Source: Galbula dea
Lineage: Eukaryota; Chordata; Aves; Piciformes; Galbulidae
Length of the DNA: 64,000 nucleotides
Assembly: GCA_013399015.1 (NCBI GenBank)
Contig: VWZX01001678.1
Location: 967,505 to 1,031,504, forward strand
Direction of reading: 5' to 3'
Below are positions 1 to 12,600 of the stretch, in pieces (the stretch's first letter is position 1; each line of letters opens with the position of its first letter). A program made the translations under genes and the position numbers. The notes below the pieces were generated by a model. The model searched no databases. It had not been told where the DNA came from and worked only from the letters and a program-made list of their open reading frames with translations.

Positions 1-584
1 TCAGATGCAGCTTTAACCCAAATTCTAGAGTTTGGGGTGGGTGGGAAATAGCCCAAAAATCTTCAGCCACCATGTCTCATAGCCATTGATCTTAAGGTCT
101 GCTCAGAGAGGACAGGCAAGGAATGAATTACAGCATAGTCCCTCAGCAAATATGCCAAACTCTACTCTTCTTAAACATCACTAAAGCCTAAGTTACAGTT
201 CAACAGAAGTTTGTAGGTTGCTGTTGTCAGTGGTGACAAGATGCTATAATGTATTTGAGTATAAAAATTGCCTTTAAAATGCCTAGACATTCTCTGAAGT
301 GTTAAAATTAAGTCCTGTGACTAATCTTCTAAATGATAACCAAAAGACTGCCTATGAACTGATTTTATTTCCTATCTGAAGAAGAGAGGGAACTTAACCT
401 TAGATTTCCAAACAATTTACAGCTAAGCCAGCACTATTATAGATTTCTTCCAGTCAGCATTGCTGTGACACAGATGAGAAGCAGCAAGAAAGATGTGAGC
501 TGTCACACTTGACTTTGAGCTGCCAAGAAGAGGTATTGGAGGTTACACGCTAAGGTTTCATTTCTGTTCCTCCTTTTGTTGCAG
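1..584 (+). other. CAP2: CAP2 intron (3' part) upstream of first visible exon
   Basis: This is non-coding sequence ending in the polypyrimidine tract and AG (TCCTTTTGTTGCAG) of the first visible CAP2 exon. No other gene or recognisable repeat is seen. The preceding CAP2 exons, including the start codon, lie to the left of the window. Confidence 0.75.
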
Positions 585-662
585 GCAGAGATGGTACGTG
601 CTGCTTTCCAAGCTCAAAGATCCTTCCTGGTGTTAGCATCTCAATGTCAAGAGCCTCAGGAG
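585..662 (+). CDS. CAP2: CAP2 coding exon (end of N-terminal helical region)
   Basis: A 78-nt phase-0 exon of 26 codons encodes AEMVRAAFQAQRSFLVLASQ followed by CQEPQE, matching the CAP segment around residues 75-100. The acceptor is GTTGCAG and the donor GTAAGA. It joins in phase with the next exon, giving the family's QEP(Q/H)ENEVA-LLKPIS continuity. Confidence 0.9.
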
Positions 663-3600
663 GTAAGAACAGTGACCTAGAGATTCAAGAGGCACTATGC
701 TACAAAGGATGTGATCCCCTGTGTTTAATATCAAGCCCTGCATTTGCTTTTATTTGTTCCTTTTTTTATACAGTCCACTTAGAGGCTTGCTGTCAGTGTT
801 ATTAGCATGGTGCTGTAATAATCAGCCATGCTTCAGAGTAAAGAACCTTTTCTGTACCAATACACAGAAGATCATTGAAGAAACCAAAGGAGGCTTCTAC
901 TCTGGCTGTAAGCAGGTTCAGTGTCTCTCTGGAAAGCTGGAAATGCCATGGAAAAGAATGGCTTTTTGCCAGCCCCGGGAGACTATGACAGACTTTGAAG
1001 TTAGGGGATAAGCTGTGGAGAGAAAAATCACTACTGGCCCCTAGGCTCAGTGTTCTACAAGCTGAGGTCCAGGTGAGTCCGGTTTGGAAAGGAAGGCAAA
1101 CCATTTTCCAAGAAAATGAACAAAACAATTTATATCAAGTTGATTTATATACTGATTTTAATAGCAACTATTTTAAATCCTCCCCTTACAACTAGAAAGC
1201 TCAGGAATGCTGTGGAGTTGCTATGAAATCCCATTTGTAGTTTCTAGAGAGCACAAAGTTTTGGCCAAGAGCACCATATTGTTCCAGGGAACACCAATGT
1301 GTAACCCTTCTGTGGGACCACCCTTGAACCTTCCTTCTTGAAGGGTGCAAAGAACAAAGTTTTCACTTGCACAGTCTCTCCACAACCTTCAGATCTGTCT
1401 TTTCCCACCAGTTCCCCACTTAATAGTTCATTAAACTTGCTATTTCTCTCTGCAACTGGCATAAATGATTAAATTGTTTCTGTCATTATTGTTCTTAGAG
1501 ACAGAAATGAAAAGTTTTTCTAGTCAGTGTGTTTTAATGACAAGTGGACTCAAGGAAAAAAAAGAAAAGCATAGATATTCTCTGTGAGACTTTAGATTTA
1601 TAGAGTTCCAAGCAAGAAAGGATCAGTTGTTTTTCCAGCTGTCCCTGATCTCAGAGAGTAAAAGTGGGTCATGACTCACAGAGAACAGGCAGAATTCCCA
1701 CTGGTACAGGCCTCAAGCAGTCATTTATATTGGCTGTGAATACAATTGCACCCAGTGGCCCACAAAACTCTTTGTGCTCATAGCTAGAATATTCCCCAAA
1801 GAACATTTTCTGATGGCCCATAATGTAGTGCAATGTTCTGAAGTGCCTGGTAAGGGTAAAAGCTGTGGCTCCCTGTTTGGCCTCCTGTGCTGATGTGCTA
1901 GCACTATGATTTTCTCTGCTTTTCCAGTGACAATGGCAATGGCCTCCCCACTTGCACCCTTACAACTTTCTGACTTCAAGCCAAGGCTTGGAGATTTCTT
2001 TCAGCTGTAAAGTTTAGAAACTTTCATTTAAAAATTGACAACAAAACTAGAAAACAAACAAAACCAACCCCAAACAAACAAAAACCACACACTAAAAAAA
2101 CCCCAGACAAACCAAAAATCCCCACCCCAAACAGATGTAAACCAGAGCTTCTCCAGCAATCCAGAATGACAGTTACAGAAGCATTAGGAGAAGAAACAAA
2201 TAATAAAACTTTGCTACAAACATCACCAGAGCTGGCCATGTGTATCCATATGTCTTAGGTGCACATTATCAGGCTTGCATAAAGTTCTGCAACTTGTTCA
2301 AGGCAAGAGGTATACTTTTATCATTTAACTATCTTTTACCACTAAGAAAATGCCACTTGATATGTGTGTAGACACCATTCCAAAGTTAAAATAGCAGGAA
2401 TATTACAGACTGAAGTTCCCTTCTCAGTGAGAACAAACCCAGTCCAGCTACTTAAAGGTTTTTTTAGCATAAAGACAGTTAGGTACACATTTTAATAGGT
2501 ATCCAAACACATGTTGATGTTCATGCCTTTTCTCTTTTTTCCACTTATTTTTTTGCACAGACACATTCAGCTCTACTACAGACAGACCTGACAATAAGCA
2601 AAGGCTGCCTTTTCTGTGCAACTTGAACAGTATTTTGCATTGCAGACAGTGACAGTTCCAGGCACCAGGCTTTTTGTATCTCCAGCTTAATGAGGAAAAA
2701 ACATTCCTCAGTGGTTCATAGTTTTGAAAAATCTGCTTCTCACCAGCTAACCCAGGAGAAGGAAAGAAGCAGAGGTTCCCCCCCCACACTCCCCAGGACC
2801 TTAGTGATGTGATGTCATCCGGGCTTGGGTTGTATTTCTAGCCTAGAGCCAGGGAGTCAGTGTGGAATCCAAACAGGAAAGCTAATCATTAGTGTATCAG
2901 AATGCAGAGAGTAGAGAAAAGCAAATGAAGATGACAGCATATCTATAAATGCAAGAGAAAAGAGAGTAATTGTGTCATTCATCTGTCTAGACTGTTTGCT
3001 TTATAATGTAAAGCTGTGAATGAGCCAGCGAGTTGCGATTATGGCATAGGAGCTTTGTAGACATTCAGAGACAGCGGTGTGGAGACTGAGGGGATTTACT
3101 GAGTTCCTGTCATGTTGGGATGTCATACATGGTGCCTTTCTAAAAAAAAGAGAGGGGAGGGGAAAATGCCCTGGAAAAATAAATTAGCTCAGCTCTTGCA
3201 GCTTACAAACTAATGGAGAAGGAATTCAAACCAAAAGAAAGCTCCTACATGTACAATAATCCTTAGGTTTCTTTGTGCCCAGCAAAGAAAGAAATGTATA
3301 TCATACAAAAACCAGCATTTTTTTCCCCTCTGTGAAAATGTCGAAGCCCTAGTATTCATTTAGCTCTAACTCCTGCTATGAGTCACTGGCAAACATTGTC
3401 AAAGAGTTAAGCTTGCTGAAGTTGCTTTTGCAGAGTTTTGCTTCTTGATAACAATGTTGATATTTTTTCCTGTGGAATCTGTTGCAGTGCAGAGCCTTTA
3501 TTATCTGTGTATGTGAAAATAGTTAGGAGCCAAGAAGGTAATTGCAGCTGGCATACCAATCTAGCATCAACTGCAATAAATTACTCTGCAGAGAGCATGT

Positions 3601-6600
3601 TCTGTTACTTTTTATGGTCATGTTCTATATTTGTATGTGCAGTGGCAGAGATCACATGACAAAACCACCGGTTGAGATTCCTGTTTATGTGTGTCCCAGC
3701 TACAGGCTGCTGGATGTGGGCTCATTCAGCAAGATGGGAGTTTGCACCTCATCCACTTCTGAGAAACTATTTTCTGAGGCCAAACTTCAAACATTAAAGC
3801 AAAATAAAAGTCTAGTATACATTGTTTACTGTATATGAGATAGTAAAGAGAAGATAGGGAAGGGAAGGTAAATTAGAATATTGCTGTATCGTGTGAGAAG
3901 TTGTTATTTTGAGACCATACATTGACATGTTGCTTGGGGAATTCAGAAGATGTATTTTAACATAAATCTTCCCAAAACATTATGAAAGATCTTGGATCTG
4001 AATTTATTCCCCATAGTCTAAGCCAAATTCAAGTCTGATTGAAACACTACTGTTTGATTGTATGGCAGTTTTAAAAGTTATCAGTGTTCCTCAGCAAGTC
4101 TATCTCTTTAACAATTTCTTTTTAATTTATGCTCAGGTGACTGCTGAGAGTCATGGCACTGAATTCTTTCTGAGTGGCAACTTATATACTGTTCTTGTCT
4201 TTCTGAGTGGTTTGATTTCACTTTAAGAGTTCAGAGAATTTTAAGAGGTGTCTTGAGGGCATGAATAATCTATTGTTGCCATACTGGGAACTAGCTAATG
4301 AGGCAAGTTTTTCTGTGAATCAATATAAACATATCCAGCATGAGCATAGTCATAGTAAGAAGTGCTACAAACAGATTGAAATGAAAGCTGCAGTTCAGAC
4401 TATAACTGATTACATCATTTCTCATTAAAAAAAAAAATGCTGAGTTCATCTGACAGCCAGAGCTCCTGGATTTAATTACTAACATTGTACAGACAAAATT
4501 CCAAAGAAATTCTGAGCTTAAATAGCCAGGTTCTACCCAAAGATGGGAGGAGAGGGACAGGAGAGAGAGAAGGTGGGAGGTAAAGAAGAACTTTCCTTTT
4601 TTTTTCCTAGAAAATGGGGGAAAAAAAACCCTGAAAGCCAAGGAACTGTATTTGATGTTAGACCTAGAGCCATGAGAACAAATTCTGAGGTTTTTAATGT
4701 TTTATAGTCAAGCAAAAATCTATTGTAGGAAGAGAATAGTTGTGGCAGTTTCTTTGAGTAAAGGCCTCATTCTCAGAATCTGTATGCAGAAATCAGAGAT
4801 TTACAGTTCCCTACTCTCCATCAGTGTAGGATTGCTCACTTTTTTCCTCTCTCCTATTTTCAAAGTACTTCAATAACAAGACTCCTGGGGCCTCTTATTC
4901 TGCATCCTAGCAGGATCTGTTTTCTAATTACCTTGACTTGCTTATGTCATTCCATTTCCCACTATGTTTCCTCATAGTTACTGGGATGGCCCTTACTGTT
5001 TTAAAAACACAAAGAGCAGGATACTCCTCACCTCATTAATATCTTACTTATGTAGAAGAGTTTCAGCCAAATTTTGCTGCCATTCTACGCTGTTGGTTGA
5101 CTGCTGCAAACCTGCACCTCTGTATCTAGAAATAGATTAAGGAAGAATTTGGTTCAGTCCTTTTAAGGTCCTCAGGTCCCAAACTTAGCAGAAGCTGCCA
5201 AGAGTGACATGGACAGAGTCTGAGAGTCCTGAGCTCCAAAGGGAATCCCTTCCCCCCTCCTGTTCTCTGAAATCTTGCCAAACTGTTGACATATTTCTAT
5301 TATCAGCATGCCTACAACTGTGTGTGACTTGTGGCCACAGCCATGGACCAACTGACAGTTCTCAGTCACTAGCCTGCTGCCTTCCAGGGTTTAGTGGCTC
5401 ATTTTGGGGTACTGTTGTAAACTCTTACTCTGTTTCATGTCCACTTTAATCCTTGATTATTGCTTCATTGTAAACGTATTGCCAGGCTCCAGGTACCTCC
5501 CTGACACCTGTTATCTCATAGTTTTGTCTCAAAGCTGCTTGACTGCATTTAACCAGCCTCCAGATCATTATATTTCCTACCCATAGAATCATTTAGGCTG
5601 GAAAAAGACTTTTATGATCATCAAGTCCAACTGTTAACCAGCACTGCCAGGTCACCACTAACCCATGTTTGTCAGCTCCGCATCTACATGTCTTTTGAAT
5701 CCCTCCAGAGATGGTGACTCCCCACTGTCCTGGATACAGCTGACTAAAAAGCAGGGCTTTTTGAGTCATGGATTATTTATGTTTTTTCTAATTTTACTTT
5801 GGGCTAAATCAGACCACAAGCAATGATTTCTGACTTCTGTAAGTTATTCAGCCTCTAATACTGCTTATTGAACCTTGCAGTCTTATAATTTGTCTCTAGG
5901 GAGATCTCAGGTGAACTACATGAGTGTCCAAGGCTGGAAGCCAGCACCATCTAACATCTCTGTCCTGGGACATACCCCATATGAAACTTAACTGGACTTA
6001 GCAAAGACTCACCAGATCTCAGATGTTGTGAACAGAACAACTGTGGCTCAACCAAACACCATCTTATGACAGAACTTTGCTACCTGGAATGCCCTGGGCC
6101 TCACTGACAGTCTATGATCACAGCAGCAAAACCTGAGGAGCAGTAAAGCAGTAGCTTGAAACCAGTTCATTAGTGTAATTGTTCTTGTTGATTAGGTGTG
6201 GGATGTTGCCTGTGTGCCTAAAGCAGGAGGAGCCTTCCTTGTTGAATATACTTCCCATGGAGAGCTGTAGTGGACAGGAAAACAATAGATGGAGTCGTCA
6301 AGTCTATTTAAACCCCAGCATTTTGAAACAAGAAGTGTTTGGTGTGATTCTGCACTGCTGTAAACTGTGTCATGCAGTTTGTACCCTGCAGTTCTCCACT
6401 GGGTAGAAGCTCTTTATCTTTCCATTCCCCTCCATTTGCCCTCCTTCAGAGTTCAAAATAAACCCCCAAATGACTGCACTAGTAACCTGTCATGTGGGCT
6501 TATGCTTTGCTCTTCCCTATTTTTTTTCCCACAAAGCACAAAATTGCTACAGCTAACTTTGGCTGTTACATTGAGAATTTATGTGCTATCTAAGAGGAAT

Positions 6601-9600
6601 AAAAGCCAAATACCAATGAAGTCACTTTGGAAGCACACAAATGTGTCTAAGCTTCTGTGCTGATGAAGCTGACCAGACATTTCTGCAGATTTGTCTCTCT
6701 GTGTCCTAGTCCTGCTGCCGCCCAGCAATGAGTTGAAGTGGCAAAACCTGTGCTACTGACAACCAAATCACACACTTGTTCCATCACTATCTTGAAGATT
6801 TACAGGCTGAAAAATTGGGACCAGAATAAATTAATGTCTCTGTAGTTAGTTAGGAGAAGACCTTTGAACCCTGACAATACCAGAATACTAGAGGGATGTG
6901 AATAGAGTGATCACTGAGGGTCTCTACTGCCAATTTTCTGCAAGCAGAAAATGCTTGCAGAGAAAGCATTGGATTAAGGTGGTTATAACCTATCTAAGTA
7001 GGTTATACTGCCATTTTAATAGCAAAATTGTGGTGCCAACTGTGAAACACTTACTGCAAGGAGAGATGGAGATAGGCAGTGCTATAAGAACAGTTTGGCA
7101 GCCACCAACAAAAGCTGGTAGGGTTTCACTGTGGAAGAAATAATGAAAAGAAAAAACAGTAAGCATTTGGGGAATCCAGATGCAGCATTGAGAGGCTCAA
7201 AGCTACCAAGCAGCTTAGACCCACCTCTGAATAAAAATGTCTTTTCTATATAGTTACAGAAAGAGGTTATTCCTCAGCCTAATCTGAACACTGCTTCCAT
7301 TCAGACTGTTGATACACAGCCACAACAAAGACAGGCCTCTCTTAAACCTTAGATACATAAAATAAGTCTTCTTTACAGATTGCCTTTTACAAAATACAAA
7401 ATATGGAATATTACAGTAAATCTACAACTATTTGAGTTCTTGAATCATAGCCACTCATAGCAGAAATGCATCTCACTAGTGCTCACTGAAGCTACTGGTA
7501 TCTTGTTCCTATAGACACAGGATGGAAATCTGCTCATCAGCTTTAACTGTCAAGGCAGGCATGTTGTGTAAGGTGTCTTTCTAGGCTCTCTTTACAGTCA
7601 ATGGTAGCACCTCTAGAGTGCATTATTCACATCTATTCATGTCTTCTAACATCCATTAATAGGTGGAAAGAAATCCTCAGGGACATCTTTCTCTTCATGT
7701 ACAATAGAGGGAGTCAAGGCTCAGCTGAGAGCAGATGCTCACCTTTTCAGCTGCTAGAGCTGAGTGTGGTGAATGCTATCCATGACATCTTTCATCCTTT
7801 GAAAGGATGAAATGTGGGATGGGCCTGTACTAGACTGTTTGTAGAGATAATGACTGTGTCTACATTAGCCTGTATTTTTCTGCTGTGATTCACATTTGCA
7901 GAGCAGTTTTAGGGTGTACAAAATGGTTCTCATTCTGATGAAGATACACTCCCAGACAGCACCTAAACCACAGTTTACAGCTAGCCCTGTCCCCCAAAAT
8001 ATCTCTAGTGTGAATGTCAGGTCCTCAGCAGCAACTGTTTTGCCTTACAGAACCACTCCTGTTAGGCTGCACTACTTGCCAACTTACACAAAGAAAGCTG
8101 ATTCCAATCAATTCTGTGTTTCAGACTTGCCTCTGAAAAATACAATGTAAGGGTGATGGAGATTTTGAAGTGACAGAAGAAAATAAGAGAACTGGAGAGT
8201 GTGGGATAAAGGTTGTAGTCATGCTGTTCTGGTTGCAGCTGAGTAAAATGAAGGGGCTGCTGATCCCCAAATGCTCCAAGTTTTCTTTTACTGCTCCTAC
8301 ACCAAATGTTGGCACCCCCCTAGTTAGCATAACTTAAAAGGGTATTTGTTCCCTCACCATGTGTTTTTCATAATAGGTCAGGTTGATTTAAACACTATAA
8401 TAGTGAGCTCTGAATCCTGTTGCCACCCATCAACAGAAAAATTCTTCAGTAAACAATCTCACTCCTCAAGCCAATGTAAGATTAGCCTAAAAATACATAA
8501 GATCTTTCAAAACTGTATTTTTATTTACCTGCTGGGTTTTGTGCCTTTATGATTCATGCTGGCAAGTTTCTGGACAACAATGATGTTGAGAAAATACCCA
8601 TTGGCTCAAAGAAAAGCTGAGATTTTCAAGTAATCACTGGCTCAAGCAGCCAGAGTTTAAGCAAACCACTCAGTTTAGTGTGACCTCACAGGCAAATCAT
8701 AAAAATCACAAGCCCCCCAAGTTTGTCCATTCTCCTGAAATAACTCCATGTCCTGTTAAACCTGTCATCTGGGGAGTATTCTGGGAGTACTGCTCCTGTG
8801 AGGATTACAAAAAGATGGAGGAGAAGGAAGTCTGTTTGGTGTGGTCTGTTGGAATACTGTTGGTGTGCCAGGGCATTTTATGAGACTGAGCTGAGCCTGT
8901 TAAGTCTCTGAAGCTAAAGCCTAAGGCAGTTTTTGTTGTGTGCTGTGATTTTTGGGGAGGATTTTGGCTCATCAATTCAGTAGTCTTACTCCTCTTGATT
9001 TTCTAATAAGAATGATAAGAGATGGATCAAAACTGGCTGGTTGTTTAGATATTAATATTGAAAAAGAGAATCTGGTTTTAAGAATGATTAAAAAAGCACA
9101 AAGGCATACTGGGAATTACTTTTGATTTTTCTAAGTTGTGCCACTGTTGCATTTTCAAGCATTTTAGCAAAACCAATACTATAACAGGACTGGTGTTTAT
9201 ACAAAGACTCTTAAATTTCTTTTCAACAACTGTGCTGTGTCTTAAATGACAAGAAATTTTATCTAGCACATACCAAAGGCATGCTGGAGATTTTTCCAAC
9301 AGCTCTGATTCATCTCCTTGAATTCATTTTTTTCTTAGAGATACAGCAATCATTTTATTAACAACCAGCTGTTTTAATATTCATTGCAATAAAGAGATGA
9401 TTCTTCTAGAGCCCTCAGCATAACCGCTTCAGCATTGTAAAGCCAAGCAGGACTGAATGCTGCCCAAATTAATGAGCCTTTCTATACCCATATGCCATAT
9501 ACACTGTAATTCAACTGCAGCTTAATCACTAACTGAAAGTTTAGAACTGACTGTGGGGACACAGGACTCAATGTAAGTGATTCCTTGCAGGCTAGTATTC

Positions 9601-12600
9601 CTTTGTGTCCATCCCTTACACAGATCCCTTCCTTGCTCAGACAGACAGACACACAGGTCTTGTGCAGCCAGGCAGCAGCTACTGCAAAGCAGGATGAGTG
9701 AGCAGTGAAGGGAATGCAGGCTTTTCTGCTCTCCCCATACATCTCACATGGGACAGAGCTCAGCAAAGCCTCAAGCCCTTTGTGGCCCTTTCTGATGTCG
9801 CTACAATGCCAAGTCAATGATTACTTCCAACAGCTTTCCTTAGCAGTATGTGTTTTGGCTTTAGAACTCCCACAGGGCACCTTTTCCCCACAGTCCTGGC
9901 AGACCAGGTGAATTCCACACCTGTAGGGTTTAGATGGACCCCAAATTAGAGTTGTTCTTCACAAAGCAGTGAAAAAACTGTGAGTGATCATGAACTCCAA
10001 AGCCCTGTCAATGATGATCCATTTCCCTAAGCCAAGGACTGGCCAACCTTCCCCGCACAGCATCATCTTATGCCCTGGGTCTACAGCCAGCCTAGGAGAG
10101 AACATTATTCATTCCCTTCCAGCCCCCTCAAAAGCTCTTGAGAGCAGACCTGCAAGATGTCCTGTCATTTTATTTTCAATGGAGGCAGACACAGAGAGCT
10201 CCTGTAAGCCTAAAATCCTCATAAATTCAGACACCTCTTGGTCCAGAGAATTAAATAGGAATTTCCTTCCTGTGAGAGAACCCTGGAAAAAAATAACAAT
10301 ACCCGGGACAAACAAAACTCTCACAGAGGTGGTTGGAAGCTTTTCTAGGAGGAGCTGTGGGTCTTATGGTACCATTCAGGAAACTGTTTGGCTCTAATTT
10401 TGCCTTCTTATCTGCAGATATTACTTTTCTACAAAATGTATCAGCTACATTAGCATCATTTCATACATAGGAAGTTGAAGCACAGAAAGGCAACAGAGCT
10501 TTTGTGAAGCCTGATGATAACTTGGTGGGAGAGCTGCAAAGAGAACCCCCAGTTATTGACTCCCACTTCTGTGTCCTATCCACAGCAATGTGCTGCCTCC
10601 CAGTGCTGTCTAGATATACTAGGCATCTGTGAAGCTGTATTTTTAGCCCTGATATTCTCTTTGGCTGGAACTGGGCCATGAAGATTCACAGTAAGCTAAG
10701 GACTGTAAATATCCTTTAGACTTTATGAGAGGAAAACTGGCATCATATCAAAGCAGAACAAGCACTTTCTTACATTTCAGTTTTGTTAACTACTGTCATA
10801 CTTGAAAGATTTCCCTGCAAAATAAGAAAAGACCTAGCAGCTGCAGCATGTTGTAAACAAGCAAAACTTAGAAAGAAGAATTCCTGCAGACTTTATCATG
10901 TTATGGCAACAAAATCAGTCTTTAAGAACTACAAATCATGGAGGTTTCAGGCCTTTTTCAGACTTAATGACTTATGCTAGTCATTAAGTTATCAACAAAA
11001 AAACCTTTTCATCTCCCAGGAATACTGTGAATATTTGTTTTCTCCCAAGCCACTGTTCTCTAGGAGAATACCAACTATCCCCGCACATTTCAGGTGCATA
11101 GGCCTTTCTCAAAATTACATTACCACTAAAATATTAAGGCTCCAGAGTTGGATCAAAATGCTTTTAAAAATGTGGGGTTTGCTGTGGGTTTCTTTGAGTG
11201 TCTTTTGACTCCTGTTGATCCATAGCAGTGATGCTTATTTTAAGGCAGCATAAAATCCTCTAAAGCTCAGGTCTTGCAGAAGGGTGAAAAGAAATATATT
11301 GCAGATGACAAGAGTTCAAGCAGCACATGTGCACATGCTGTCCTGTGTGTGTCATGACAGTGTTAGTCCTCAAGAGTTTGAGGATTAGGTGTCTCCTACA
11401 ATTACCTCATTCCATTAAACAGGTAGTCCTGGGTAAAGGTGAGAAAAATACAGAGTTGTGCTACATCCTGAGTGATTTCCTAGTGAAGTGCCAGGGAAAA
11501 TCAGAAGTGTGCATTCTCTTTGGTGGGATAGAGTGTGGGTTCTGCAGGCATACCTTTGCAATGAGGAATTGGACTGCTTTTATAGAAACATTTGATAGGG
11601 TTGCAGGCTTGTAAACTAACAGCTCCTTGTCCCCTGGTGTCCTGTTTCTGAGTGGAAGAATTTTTCCTCAGTAAGTTTGTTCTCTAAATGAGTTTTTCTG
11701 AGACACTCAGCCAGTGTGATTAGCATTCATTCTGCACAGGAAAGAGCTTGGATAGCTTCTACATTCATCCTGCTTTTCACTCCAGACACTATTCCTTCCG
11801 CTCAACAGTCATTCCCCTGGCTACCATTCGTTTCTGATTAACACAGGAGACTTTCCCCAAACCACAGCTTGCAGGCACTGTGTTTCCCTTGAAATCCTCC
11901 CACATTACTTGCAGCCAAAGGAAATTAAAACACTAAAACTCACCAATAGGGAAAGCTAAAATTGATATTGCCTTCAGTGTATTACTTTCTCAGCCACGTT
12001 GCCTGAGGTCACTCAGATGATAACAGGCCACTAACCTAACAAGTAGTTTGTGTTTCTTATAGAGAGAACAACTTGGTTAATAACTTGCAAAGCTCAAGCC
12101 AGTGGAAAAACTCTCAAAAAGTTCCATGGATATCAGATGGAAAGTACAAGCATTCTGCTTACTCTGAGATCTGGAGTCTCTGTGGGTCTCAACCTGCGCA
12201 GCAGGTAAAAGTGCAGCTAATGCTGAGACCAATTTTTGCTGCAATGCATTATTAATACTCAATGCCTGAGCATTTTGCTGCTGCAGCCAGAGGAGGGTAA
12301 TTAAATTGTTACTTTAATGTAGAGAATATGCTGACCTTTCTTTCCAACTGTTAAATCCATAGGCAGGGAGGACAATGTTAAACCTCAGGGTAGTTTGGGA
12401 CCACCCATTGTGACAGCAATGTCATCTTTTCTTTTTTGTTTTTCAGAATGAGGTGGCAATGCTTCTCAAGCCAATATCAGAGAAGATTCAGGAAATCCAG
12501 AACTTCAGAGAAAGGAACAGAGGAAGTCAAATGTTCAACCATCTCTCAGCTGTCAGTGAAAGCATACCTGCCCTTGGCTGGATTGCAGTGGTGAGTGACA

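Larger units (their letters stand above)
663..12446 (+). other. CAP2: CAP2 intron, about 11.8 kb
   Basis: This large intron contains one short minus-strand CR1 tail (5583-5735), an A/C-rich low-complexity tract (2036-2135), and three sets of perfect inverted repeats (6937-7007, 7790-7812, 10962-10989). The small ORFs scattered through it, the longest 137 codons at 9984-10397, show no recognisable family or codon pattern, so I treat them as chance. No RNA gene is recognised. Confidence 0.8.

Noticed and set aside
2024..2239. Minus-strand ORF rich in Phe, Leu and Val, possible small membrane protein
   Set aside because: It is a by-product of the A/C-rich low-complexity tract. No start context or conservation argument supports it.
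9984..10397. 137-codon plus-strand ORF in the CAP2 intron
   Set aside because: No recognisable domain or convincing splice signals around it. Frames of this length are expected by chance in 64 kb of six-frame translation.
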